From Phyllostachys edulis (Eukaryota; Streptophyta; Magnoliopsida; Poales; Poaceae), in assembly GCA_036346405.1 (NCBI GenBank), contig CM070568.1:2920221-2984220 (forward strand): a stretch of DNA of 64,000 nt, written 5' to 3'. Both the position numbers and the translations under genes were made by a program. Position 1 is the stretch's first letter. Every line of letters starts with the position of its first letter. Of this stretch, positions 22,445-33,517 are shown one piece after another. Under the pieces are notes generated by a model. That model searched no databases. It was given only the letters and a program-made list of their open reading frames with translations, and had not been told where the DNA came from.

Positions 22445-23580
22445 GCCCTACCGAGGCATGGGCCTCAAGGCGGGTGGCGCGTCGGGACCGCCCCACTGAG
22501 GCGATAGCCTCGAGGTGGGCAATGAGCAGCGGCGGAGCCCGTGCGAGCGAAGCCGGTGCGGAGCCGGCCCACCGAGGCATGGGCCTCGAGGCGGGCGGCA
22601 GTTAAGCCGCCCGCCGAGGCGGTAGCCTCGAGGCAAAGTGTGTGAGGGCGGCGGAGCCTGTGGCGAAGGAAAGTCGGCACGGCCGCCTCGCCGAGGCATG
22701 GGCCTCGAGGGGGGCGTGGCAGCCGGCCCCACCGAGGCGATAGCCTCGAGGTGGGCGGTGAGCATGTGGAGCCCAGACGAGCGAAGCCGACGCGAGCCGC
22801 CCGCCGAGGCATGGGCCACGAGGCGAGTAGCGTCGGGCCGCCCGCCAAGGCAAGAGCCTCGAGGCCGGGCGGTGAGCGGTGGCATGAGCCCATGCGAAGC
22901 GCAATGGCGAGAGCCGCCTGCCGAGGCATGGGCCTCGAGGCACATGGCATGCTCGGTCCGCCCCACCAATGCGATAGCCTCGAGGCGAAGCGGTGAGCAA
23001 TGGTGGAGCCCGCGGCGAAAGCAAAGCCGGGCAGAGCCGCCTGGCCGAGGCATGGGCCTCGAGGCGGGCGGACGCCGGGCCGCCTCCGAGGATGTAGCCT
23101 GAGGCAGTGGTGAGCAGCGACGAGCCCATGCGAGCGGGCGGGCGTGGAGCCGCCCGCCGAGGCATGGGCCTCGAGGCGGGCGCAAGGGCGGGTTACCCCA
23201 CCGAGGCGATAGCCTCGAGGCAGGCGGTGAGCAGCGGCGGAGCCCGTGCGAGTGAAGCCAGTGCAGAGCTGCCCCGCCGAGGCATGGGCCTTGAGGAGGG
23301 CGACACGTCGGGGCCGCCCCGCCAAGACGGTAGCCTCAAGGCAAGCGGTGAGCAGCGGCAGAGTCTGGCGAAGCGGGCGGCGAGGAGCCGCCCTACCGAG
23401 GCATGGGCCTCGAGGCAAAGTACAAGATCGGGGCTACCCACCGAGGCGATAGCCTCGAGGCGGGTGGTGAGCAACGGCGGAGCCCGTGCGAGCGAAGCCG
23501 GCACGGAGTCGCCCCGCCGAGACGGTAGCCTCGAGGCGGGCGGTGAGCAGTGGCGGAGCCTGTGCGGGCGAAGTGGTGTG
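22445..23580. repeat. Tandem array A, ~119-bp unit, nine or more copies
   Basis: CCGAGGCATGGGCC recurs at 22451, 22572, 22691, 22804, 22921, 23045, 23157, 23277 and 23396, a mean spacing of about 118 bp. Between these lies a half-unit with CCGAGGCGATAGCC. Both half-units contain the perfect palindrome GCCTCGAGGC or close variants. Units end with a GTGAGCAGCGGCGGAGCC-like segment. Confidence 0.9.
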
Positions 23581-23739
23581 TCATGGCAGTATTCGACTAC
23601 TTCTTTGGTGTGACTGTTTGTGATGCTTCTGTTGAGGACCTGGTACCGTCCCCCCCTTTGGCCGCTCCTAGTCAAGTGCCCCCGTGACTTGGAGGGGCAT
23701 GAAGGGGCTTTGTCCATTTGCCTGAGTTACTGCTGGGCT

Positions 23740-24540
23740 CTTTTGAGGTTCCGAGGCAAGCGAGGGGGAAGCAAAGCCGATCGCCGTCCCCCAACTTTCT
23801 TTTGATTGGGCTCGTTTGAGAGCTCAGAAACTAGCGAGGAGGAGGTGAAGCCAATCGCCGTCCCCCAACTTTTTGATTGGGCTCGCTTGAGAGCCCGTGG
23901 TTAGCGAGGGGAGGCGGCCGATCGCCGCCCCCAACTTTTTTGATTGGGCCTGCTTGAGAGCCCGTGGCTAGTGAGGGGAGGTGAAGCCGATCGCCGCCCC
24001 CAACTTTCGCTGATTGTGCTCGCTTGAGAGCCCGTGAGCCGGGCGAGAGGGAGGTGAAGCCGATCGCCGTCCCCCAACTTTCCTTGCTTGGGCTCGTTTG
24101 AGAGCCCAGAAGCTAGCGAGGGGGAGGCAAAGTCGATCGCCGTCCCCCAACTTTCTTTTGATTGGACTTGTTTGAGAACCCAGAAGCTAGCGAGGTGGAG
24201 GCGAAGCCGATCGCCGTCCCGCAACTTTCTTTCCTTGTGCTCGTTTGAGAGCCTGTGGCTAGCGAGGGGAGGCGGCCCATCGCCATCCCCAATCTCGTTG
24301 ATTGGGCCTGCTTGAGAGCCCAAAGTCGGGCGAGGGGAGGCGGCCGATCGCCGCCCCCAACTTTCCTTGCTTGGGCTCGTTTGAGAGCCCGGGAGCTAGC
24401 GAGGGGGAGGCGAAGCCGATCGCCATCCCCCAACTTTATTTTGATTGAGCTCGTTTGAGAGCCCAGAGGCTAGCGAGGGGGAGGCGAAGCCGATCGTCAT
24501 CCCCCAACTTTCCTTACCTGGGCTCTGGGGAGCCCATACT
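23740..24540. repeat. Tandem array B, ~72-bp unit, eleven copies
   Basis: The unit has GCCGATCGCCGTCCCCCAAC, a TTTGATTGGGCTCG segment, GAGAGCCC and AGCTAGCGAGG. Copies of the CCCCAACTTT word begin near 23790, 23865, 23931, 24000, 24074, 24150, 24222, 24290, 24357, 24432 and 24505. Confidence 0.9.
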
Positions 24541-24834
24541 TTCAACCTCAGTCTTTTGCTCTACGCGTGTGTGGTGGTACGAAATGGGGTTTTGGTGATT
24601 TTGAAAGCTCCTGGATAGGCATGCAGGGGAGAGGGTCCTATTGTGATACACGCTCACCCAGAGCGAGAGGAACGCATGCGGTGCGAACGTGCCAGGCTAT
24701 GATCCACCGAACTGTCTGAACCCGTCTGCACTCCCTACCACTAGCAGCAATCATTCCTAGCTAGGCTAGCTTCTAAGTGCCGCTTGACCTTTGCTGACCT
24801 TGCCATTGTTCGCGAGTAGGGTTGCGTGTTGGAG

Positions 24835-26120
24835 CACGATATGAGATGTCACTCCGTCGGGGCGTGGCCCTCGTGGCGGGAGACTCCCTAGTCACCGAGG
24901 CGAGCCCTCCGGAACGACTAGGGGTGTGCGTTTGAGCGCGATATGAGATGTCTCTCCGCCGGGGCGAGGCCCTCGCTGCGGGAGACTCCCTAGTCGCCGA
25001 GGCGAGGCCTCTAGAACTACTAGGGGTGCGCATTTGAGCACGATATGAGATCTCTCCACCGGGGCGAAGCCCTCGCGGCGGGAGACTCCCTAGTCACCGA
25101 GGTGAGGCCTCCGGAATGACTAGGGGTGCATGTTTGAGCGCGATGACATGTCTCTCCGCCGAGACCCGGCGGGAGACTCCCTAGTCGCCAAGGCGAGGCC
25201 TCCGGAACATCTAGGGGTGCGCGTTTGAGCGCGATGACATGTCTCTCCGCCGGGGCAAGGACCTCACAGCGGGAGACTCCCTAATCACCGAGGCGAGGCC
25301 TCCGGAACGACTATGGGTGCGGGTTTGAGCGCGATATGAGATCTCTCCGCCCGGGCGAGGCCCTCGCAGCGGGAGACTCCCTAGTCACCGAGGCGAGGCC
25401 TCCAGAATGACTAGGGGTGCGCGTTTGAGTGCGATGACATGTCTCTCCGCCGATGCGAGGCCCTTACGGCAGAAGACTCCCTAGTCGCCGAGGCAAGGCC
25501 TCCGGAACGACTAGGGGTGCACGTTTGAGCACGATATCAGATCTCTCCGCTGGGGCGAGGCCCTCGCAGTGAGAGACTCCCTAGTCGCCGAGGCGAGGCC
25601 TCCGGAACGACTAGGGGTGCGCGTTTGAGCACAATGAGATGTCTCTCCGCTGGGGCGAGGCCCTCACGGCGGGAGACTCCCTAGTCACCGAGGCGAGGCC
25701 TCCGGAACGACTAGGGGTGCGCGTTTGAGTGCGATGTGATGTCTCTCCGCCGGGGTGAGGCCCTCGCGGCGGGAGACTCCCTAGTCACCGAGGCGAGGCC
25801 TCCGGAACGACTAGGGGTGCGCGTTTGAGTGCAATGAGATCTCTCTCCACCAGGGCGAGGCCCTCACGGCAGGAGACTCTCTAGTCACCGAGGAGAGGCC
25901 TCCGGAACGACTAGGGGTGCGCGTTTGAGCGCGATATGAGATCTCTCCGCCGGGGCGAGGCCCTCGTGGCGGGAGACTCCCTAGTCGCCGAGGCGAGGCC
26001 TCCGGAATGACTAGGGGTGCGCGTTTGAGTGTGATATGAGACTTCTCTCCGCCGGGGCGAGACCCTCGCGGTGGGAGACTCCCTAGTCACTGAGGCGAGG
26101 CCTCCGGAATGACTAGGGCG
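24835..26120. repeat. Tandem array C, ~99-bp unit, about thirteen copies
   Basis: The unit contains TCTCTCCGCCGGGGCGAGG, GGGAGACTCCCTAGTC, ACCGAGGCGAGGCCTCCGGA and ACTAGGGGTGCGCGTTTGAG. Copies start near 24850, 24951, 25053, 25151, 25243, 25343, 25441, 25543, 25641, 25741, 25841, 25945 and 26045. GGGAGACTCCC is itself an inverted repeat. Confidence 0.9.
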
Positions 26121-26185
26121 ATGCGTGATTTTATTCATGTGCTTCACACCCGTGAGGGTTTATTAGTGTGCACTGGGGCATCTTT

Positions 26186-26405
26186 GTTGCCACGGTGATG
26201 AGCTTATTGACGTTGCCATGCTTGTGGGCTTCCGCTGCACACTCCGGAGAGCGAGCTAGCATGCGCCAGGGCTCATGGCCATGTGCGGCGTCATTGTTGC
26301 CACGGTGATGGGCTTATTGACGTTGCCATCCTTGTGGGCTTCCGCTGCACACTCTTGAGAGCGAGCTAGCATGCGCCGGGTCTCATGGCCATGCGCGATG
26401 TCTTA
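26186..26405. repeat. Tandem array D, ~109-bp unit, two copies
   Basis: GTTGCCACGGTGATG, TTATTGACGTTGCCAT, GCTTCCGCTGCACACTC and GAGCGAGCTAGCATGCGCC occur in this order twice in a row. Confidence 0.85.
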
Positions 26406-26669
26406 TTTTGTACACTCATGCCAGCAGGAGGCATCGGTGTGCACCGGGGCTCGCGGCCATGCGCGGTGTAACCCTGCTATACCCAACACTGGTGGGTTCT
26501 AAAAGTTACTATACTAGGGTCTTCTAGTAACAGGCGATTTTGCAGGCTCTAGTAACATGAGTCATGAACATTATGACAATCAAAAGCTATCTTGAATAAA
26601 ATTCTGCAGTTTATACTACCCAATCCTTGCATAATAGGCTTAGTAGTGAGAACCTCCAGGGGCTCTGGA

Positions 26670-28130
26670 GTCGGCATCGCAGACGTGGTGGGGCTCTGAA
26701 GTCCCGAGGCCAGAGCAGAGCAATGGGCGAAAAGGCCCGAGGGGGCGGCATGATGGACGAGGGGGCCCCGAGGTGGCCGAAGCGGGTGAGGGCGACCCGA
26801 GGTGGCTGGAGCCGGCGTGGACCTGAGGGGGCTCCGAGGTGGCCGAAGCGGGCGAGGGCGCCCCGAGGTGGCCGGAGGGTGAGGCGGGGCGGGTGAAGCT
26901 CACTCCGGAGGGCCTCTGGAGGTTGAGGTCTTGCTGTGAAGGGGGAGGCTCGAGGGGTCTCGGCCAAAGTGACGCTGACTGCTGGTGCTCCAGACGGCGG
27001 GCCTCGAGCAAATGAAGGGGTCGAGGGCTCTCGTGTGGTCAAGGCATGCTGGCGATGAGCGGCATGGGTGCTCCGACGACGACGGGGCTCCCCAGGCGGT
27101 GTTGGCGGGCGAAGTGTCGCGAAGGGGCTCGAAGGCGCTCCAAAGTAGGAAGAGAGCGCAGAGGCGAGGGGCCGGAAGGCTTCTCGCGGTCACAAGACAA
27201 AGCGACAAGCTTAAGACGGGCGCTTAGCGACCACGGGCTCCCCAGCGGTGCTTGGTGGGTAGCATCGCTGGGGACCCGGCGCCCGGCGGGCAGAGGGCAC
27301 AGAGGCGAGGGGCTAGAAGGCTCCTCGGCGATCAGCAGCAGACGCAAGCAAGACGGGTGCTCCAATGACGACGGGCTCCCTGCTCGGCGACCGCACACAG
27401 TAACGGCAAGCACGGGTGCTCCAAAGGACGACGAGGCTCCCGAGTTTCAAGGCTCAGACGCAAGCGTAAGCTGCTATGGGGGCCCAAAGGAGTCCGAATC
27501 AAGCAGAGGGCGCAGAGGCGAGGGGGCAGAAGGCTCAGCGGTCGGGCAGCAGCGACGAGCAACACAGGCGCCCAATGACGACGGGCTCCCCGAGCTTCGA
27601 AGCAACAAGACGCAGCGATGAAGCGGCATGGAGGCGCTCCAGCGATGATGGGGCTCCCGGGTTCGGGCGGCTACGCCAGAGGCGACGGCGCAAGACGGGC
27701 GCCCAACGACGACGGGCCTCTGGCGGCACAAGACAGCGGTTGCCGCGAGGGTCTGGCGCCCAAGCGAGCAGAGGTGTAGAGGCGAGGGGCCGAAGGCTCC
27801 TCGGGCTGTGGCGCAGCGACTAAGCGGCATGGGGGCGCCCAATGACGACGGGCTCCCGGGTTTCAAGGGCAGTACAAGAAGCGACAAAGCAAGACGGGCA
27901 CTCCAATGACAACGGGTTCTCGGCGATCACACAGCGGTGTCGCGAAGGGGCCCGAAGGCACTCTGAAGCGGGTAGAGGGTGCAGAGGCGAGGGGGCCAGA
28001 AGGCTCCTCGGGCGGCTGTGCGCAGGCGATGAAGCAGCACAGGGGCACTCCAGCGACGACGGGGGCGAGGTGGTCCTTGCGAGGTGCTCTGATGGCGCTG
28101 GTGGTGTGGGACGAGCTTGGCCGAAGGCCT
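26670..28130. repeat. Degenerate repeat array E, GACGACGGGCTCCC-type units
   Basis: GAGGTGGCCG(A/G)AGCGGG words repeat at 26765-26880. About ten diverged units with GACGACGGGCTCCC, AAGACGGGCGC and GAGGGGCCGAAGGCTCC then spread over 27040-28060 with irregular spacing (about 60-140 bp). Older or more divergent than arrays A-C. Confidence 0.7.
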
Positions 28131-28261
28131 GCTTGGACCGAAGGTGCTGCGGAGGGATTGCACTTCAGCTGTTTTTAGGTTTCGACTGATTTTTTTTTTT
28201 GGTGAAGGTGCCGTGGGGGAATGGGGGCTTCGGCTCTTCCCGTATGCAGCTTTTTGTTCGG

Positions 28262-28281
28262 TCCGCACGGACGGCGCCAAC
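28262..28281 (-). other. Primer-binding site of the tandem-repeat LTR element
   Basis: On the minus strand, one base after the LTR end, the sequence is TTGGCGCCGTCCGTGCGG. The TTGGCGCCG(T) start is common among grass Gypsy-type primer sites. This sets the orientation; the tRNA was not identified. Confidence 0.6.
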
Positions 28282-28622
28282 TGTTGTAGCTAAAAGGCTA
28301 GACAGTGGGGTACGGAGTACCCTCCGTACCCTTTGTCTTGAAGAAGGACCGAAAGGAGAGAAGGGGCGAAGACATTGAATGAGAATGTGTATTGCTTGTG
28401 TATGAATGAGAATCCCCCTGTTACTTATAGGGGGCAAGAAGGGACATTTACCTTCTTGCCCCCAGAAGCGAGAGAGAGAGAGAGAGAGAGGGTATTTTGG
28501 GTACATTTGCCCTAAAACACACTATACATACTAGGTTTACATATGTACAACATTCTCGACGGCACACCGGTATTCCCGATGATCCTAGGGTGCGAGGCAC
28601 CCCTTGGTGCCCTGCTACGACA
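28282..28622 (-). repeat. 5' LTR (by transcription direction) of the tandem-repeat LTR element
   Basis: Runs from TGTCGTAGCAGGG (minus strand, at 28622) to ...GCTACAACA at 28282. It has a short GA/CT run at 28470-28491. Compared with the other LTR it lacks 18 bp between the CCCTGTTAC and TTATAGGGGG words. Confidence 0.88.
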
Positions 28623-28627
28623 CAACT

Positions 28628-29225
28628 TTACCAACGTGGGACATGACTGTTCACTTCTCCATGTGAAACGGCGTCCAGCGAGAGGCATCTCCGAGAGGTC
28701 CAGCGAGTTGAGGGCGTGTTGGAATCTGCTCATTAGCCTTCGGTTGATACGGTGATTATTCTTGTCGACGGGGTCGCAGATCAAGTTGAAGTCGCCATTG
28801 AACATCCACGAGAGCTGGATGTTGGCCCCGATGGTGTTCAGCTCCAAGATGAAGCAGACCTTGTCCGCCTCCAACTGCGGCCCGTAGACAGAGGTGATGT
28901 ACCATTGGGTATCGTCTACCCTGGCCCTAACATCGGGCGAGATGGTGAACTCCCCTTTCTGAAAAGACGAGAGCATCACCACATTTGAGCGCCACGCTAC
29001 AATAATGCCACCGTGGGTGCCATCCACCGGGAGATAGTCGAAGCTATCGAAGTCGGCGCTGAGAGTTTGAGTCGCGGTATTTTGGTCAATCATTTCTAGT
29101 TTTGATTCTTGCAGACATACAATAGCTGTATTGGCTGACTGGAAGAATAAATGAACTACGTTCCGCCTAGCCGAGGAGTTAAGCCCCCTCATGTTCCAAA
29201 CTAGCACACCAAGGTTTGATGCCAT
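28628..29225 (-). pseudogene. LINE ORF2, N-terminal endonuclease half
   Basis: The ATG at 29225 opens MASNLGVLVWNMRGLNS, the normal start of plant L1 ORF2. It contains the endonuclease motifs WNMRGLN, CLQESK (about 29100-29120), THGGIIVAW, SVYGPQ and GDFNLI (about 28790-28810), and reaches AGRRFTWRSEQ before being cut by the LTR element at 28622. The frame resumes at 21940 beyond the insertion. The enzyme belongs to the endonuclease/exonuclease/phosphatase fold and would nick target DNA. This half is open and well conserved; the break is the insertion itself. Confidence 0.88.
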
Positions 29226-29267
29226 GGATAACAATGCAGCTGCGACACACCCACTCGATGCGGTAGG

Positions 29268-29758
29268 CTAAGCTTGCACCGGCGCTTCCTCAGGCAGGGC
29301 GAGGGCTTGAGCATCCACCTCGCCACCATCCTCCTCCTCGAAGTTGTCCTCACAATCATAGAGCGCTGCCACCATTCTCAGATGATGTGTCGTGAGAGGC
29401 TTGGAGAAAAGTTCGAGGTATTCCTTGAAGGCTTTATTGGAGACCTTTTCTTTTTCCGTGACAATGCCCCAACGACGCATAAGCACCTCCTGTGCCCACT
29501 GGACTAGAGTCTTTTCTCTGCCATCAAAGGAGTCGGAGAGGCATGAGCTCTAGTGAGGAGTGAAATCCGGTGGGACCATGTTCTGCATCCTTCTTAGTGC
29601 CGACGTCGCAGGAGGTGATATAGGAGGACACGCGCCCAACAGCGAACAAGGGTCGCTGACGTAGAGCTCCACCTGAAGTTGCATGACTAGCTGGCCCGCC
29701 ATGACCATCTGGCCCGTGGCGCGGCCAAGTCGTCGAAGCTCACCTTGGACTGGTGCTG
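29268..29758 (-). pseudogene. LINE ORF1, C-terminal part
   Basis: Two open pieces on the minus strand, 29762-29550 (APVQGELRRLGRATGQMVMA) and 29486-29268 (RRWGIVTEKEKVSNKAFKEY, KPLTTHHLRMVAAL), belong to the end of a plant LINE ORF1. The stop comes 43 bp before the ORF2 ATG at 29225, the usual close spacing. The product would bind element RNA. A TAG at about 29552 separates the two pieces. Upstream the frame is interrupted at 29763 by the solo LTR and continues at 36069. Confidence 0.75.
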
Positions 29759-32700
29759 CCAAGTGTTAGACCCCAAATTTGGAACTTGGGACCTACTGTG
29801 TATATTTGTGCCATTCCCTGGATTAGTAGCTGACACACATAGTTACATTATTGGTTCAAATACATATCATGAAAATGTAAAGGTATTGCATAATATTAAA
29901 CAAAGCGTAAATATACCTTACGACTTTTGACTTGCAGAATGGTCGAGTAGGCCAAATACTTTCAAAAAATCAGCAGCGGAAGTAGATTCAGAGTAGAACG
30001 CGTGGAACCCTCACGATATGCCCACCGGCAATCAACTGTGGGCTCGCGACCTAGTTCTTGGCCTTCTTGATAATCAATCTTGTCCAATGCTCATATCTAT
30101 CCCTGTAGTCTTCTTTTGTGCTTACTGACTAAAAGAATATAAATAGCAAGCATGAGTACACAACCGTACTCGCGAGCTAATACACAATGCAATTATTATA
30201 GATGCAAGGCTAATCAAGGGAAAGGCTCATGGTTCTTTTATTTTGCACAAATCCATTTCTTGAAATAGATTAAGTAATAGCAAATCCTAAGACTTAGCAT
30301 TTTACTAACACAAGTTTTATAAACTGAGTTTTTGATTGTATAGTACTAGTGGAGATTCCATCTCCTATACCATTGAGTGAGTATGTCCACTCAATGTTCA
30401 GGCTATCCCGTATTTACCACTGGCCCCCGACCAGGCTTTCTCAACTCTCTGGATTCCAACCTCAACATTTCCAACTGCTGGGCTCAAACCCACCCTTTTC
30501 ATTCCACACACACACCAACGGTTTTATAAAAAGGAAAGCTATATCAAGCCAATTCTTAGTACCACTCTTGATGATGAGCATGGCTATCCAGATACTTTTC
30601 TTACTCTGCAGAGTTTGTACATTTTACCCACAAGAGATAAATCAACTTATACTGCCCCGACACACTTCCGTAGGTGTGTGGCTAATGTTGATTATCATAA
30701 GGCCTTTACAATGTTCCACCTTTTCGCACTTTCACGCCGCTAGGTAGCACCTTCTTAGGCCATGCCCCCGAGAGGTCTCCCATTGGCGTCGTGCAGATCA
30801 GTAACTCCCTTGCCCTTTGTACACTCCACACATCCACCACTGGTGAAATCGCGAGGAGGCGGACAAATTAGTTAGCCAGGTCATAAGTGTTACAGACTTG
30901 TGGTTGCACTGTTTTACATGAGAGGTCGTTACCAGATTCGATCCTTAATTGACTTGAGTGGTACATCCACACACCAACTTTCTCTCGTGCACCCAGCACC
31001 AACCGCTCTTTCCAGCCGCCCAAGTCGAAGTCTGTTTTTTCAGGTTTTTCTTTCATTTTCAAAATAACCTTTAATCCAACATACCAGCCAGGCTCCCAGC
31101 CTCGACTGCCCAATTTCATGTTCATAGTGTTAATTGATGTCGGGCAACTTAATGCCCGAATGACAATGTATCTAAGCAAGACTAAGCATGACACTTAGAT
31201 ACAGACTTATAACTAGTATGTAAACCATTAAGTCTAGGGTGACAAGGGTAATGTCCAAATTTAAAGATTTGGGAGTTTATACACAATTATTGTTAAGGCA
31301 TTAACTATGAGCTAGACCAATATATTTGTATAAAACATAGCAATGCAATTTCATAATTTAAAACAATATAATTGCAAACCGTACGTGCAATATGATCAAA
31401 ATATTGACTCGCCTTGCATAATATTCTGATAACCTCAATCTTGTTTTGGCTCAAGGTTCTGATAATCATCACGCTTAATATGCTGATAATCATCCTATTC
31501 AACGCTCGGTCAATCTTGACTCCGGCCTCGTTCTTGTTGGGATTGTTGTCCCATCACAGCGTCAGAGTCTAACTACGTAGTATACGATTAAGTCCAAGAG
31601 CATCTAAAAATAATCAAATAAAATCAAATAAATCCAAATACATTCAAACGAAAGGAAACACTTCAAACAGAACTAAACATACTTAACGATATCTTGAAAG
31701 AAGGGAGTGCTTCAAATGAGACCAAACACACTCATCTGGAGCTAATGAAGGAAATACTACAGACGAATTATATCCAAAGGGGTTGATGAAGGAAATACTT
31801 CAGACCAAAGTATAACCAAAGAAGCCGATGAAGGAAATACTACAGACAAAAGTAGATAAATCCAACAGAGAGAGAATGTCCACAGGAGCATTCCTCAGTG
31901 GTTACCTAGATGGGAGAGATTACCTGGTTAGGTAATACTCTCAAATCTGCTTTCAAATCACGAAGGGTTTTGCTACTGTAAACGAATGACGACGGATGAT
32001 ACCTAGAGCCTAGGTGTTGTTGTTTTCCTTAACAGGCTACCTAGTACTCACAAGTACTCTCTTCAGATATTCTTTGTATACATCCACGATGATCATACAG
32101 TCAAAATCAATCCTCTTATATGCTTTCATGTTTACTTTAGTTATTACTTCATATTTACCGAGGAAATTCCATGTTTTAAGTGTGCCCTTTTTATAATCAT
32201 TATCATGACTAAGCTTATACTAAGGTACACCTAGTATACTGGGTTAACCTTTAACTAAAACATGTAATAAGAATATTTTTAGTTGACCTCCATTTTAACC
32301 TAGACATTAGTGATATTGGCTAAGTATATATTAATGATTTTTAATCTCTTATTGCCTTATCATCTTTTATTAACTATCTCATTGGCCTAGTGTTGCTATT
32401 GCTATTATCAAAACCATGGCATAAGACCTACTATTTGCTTAGCTGACCACATGCCATGACTTAAATCCTAATTAACTTTACTCTTCTAGGTTAATTGTCA
32501 ACTTTATTTTTTCTAAACAATCGTTTTGGGTAATTGATATGGATCTATCTTACTGTTAACATTTTTACACTGTTCAACCATCTTGTTAAACAATTGACTA
32601 ATGGAAGTGTTCTCTTAATTAATTAGGCATTATTATGAGAATGGTTATTTGTGAACTATACTTCTCACTTAATTCAACTATCCAGTTGTTAAATCCAATT

Positions 32701-33270
32701 GACTGATCCAGTATTAGCCATAAGGCCTACTAGCAATTACATTTTGTCTTCCTTACTATTCACTTCTGATTCTCTTCAAAATTCCACACTGTTCATATTC
32801 AGACACTCCGAATCATTGAGAAGAAATTTCTTATTGGAAGTATTGTTCAACTAAACTTCTCATTAATTGCATTCTTTCAAATTGGCTAAAAGAATTGATA
32901 GTGTTTCTAACTACTTGTGCTATCCATGTTATTAACCTATTGTTACCTCTAAGCATTCTCAGTTTTTCTTCCCAATTCATGCAACCTATTAGAAGAAAAA
33001 TTAATCTAAAGTGAAGTGTTGTTAACTAACTAATTCAGTTATACATTTGTTGATTGATTTTGAGTGATCAAATAGCTAAATGAATCAATTCTAAGAATGA
33101 GTGTTGGTTAACTAGTTCAAATATCATTTAACAATTCTTTTGAGTGATTCAAATAGTCATTTAACAGGTTCAATAGCCTACTGTCATTTCAGTTTTCTCA
33201 TCTTCAGTTATCTTCTCTGTTAATGCATTTCATCAAAAGGATTTGCTATATTGAGGTACTGTTAAACAAG

Positions 33271-33510
33271 TCCGATTTTACCATGGCTTGGATTCACTAA
33301 CACTCCGATTTTACCATAGCTTGAAATCACTAACACTCTGATTTTACCATGGCTTGGAATCACTAACACTATGATTTTTCCATGGCTTCAAATCGGAGGG
33401 TTAGTGAATCCAAGCCATGGTAAAATCAAAGTGTTAGTGATTTCAAGCCATGGTAAAATTGCAGAGTAAAGAAAATTCAAGCCATGGTAAAATCAGAGAG
33501 TAAGGAAAAT
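33271..33510. repeat. 240-bp foldback of 33-bp tandem units
   Basis: Three and a half direct units of CGATTTTACCATGGCTTGG plus ATTCACTAACACT (period exactly 33 bp, starting at 33272, 33305 and 33338) are followed by about the same number in inverted orientation (TTAGTGAATCCAAGCCATGG...). The whole can fold into one long hairpin. It abuts the left side of the CACTA derivative. Confidence 0.85.
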
Positions 33511-33517
33511 TCCAAGT

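Larger units (their letters stand above)
21946..28622 (-). mobile_element. Non-autonomous LTR retrotransposon built of tandem repeats (6.68 kb)
   Basis: The flanking 5 bp are identical (CAACT at 21941-21945 and 28623-28627). The ends are TGTCGTAGC...GCTACGACA. Two LTRs of 371 and 341 bp are collinear and differ at roughly 20 positions plus an 18-bp deletion and a shorter GA run in the right copy. Next to the right LTR the minus strand reads TTGGCGCCGTCCGTG, a primer-site-like sequence used by many grass Gypsy elements. Next to the left LTR it has a purine run (AGACGAGGGAGT), so the element points leftwards. No gag, protease, RT or integrase is visible. The 5.96-kb interior is mostly five arrays of GC-rich tandem repeats (listed separately). 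It must have used proteins from another element. Confidence 0.9.

Noticed and set aside
22448..23418. Long open frames of 317 and 245 codons on the minus strand
   Set aside because: They lie wholly inside tandem array A, overlap each other in two frames, and repeat low-complexity peptides. GC-rich repeats with few stops explain them.
24835..26120. Regularly spaced repeats that might be taken for a CRISPR array
   Set aside because: Units are ~99 bp with no unique spacers between them, sit inside an LTR element and are in a plant genome; this is an ordinary tandem repeat.
26611..28280. Many overlapping open frames of 60-190 codons on both strands
   Set aside because: They fall in the GC-rich degenerate array E of the non-autonomous LTR element and have no domain or codon pattern of a gene.
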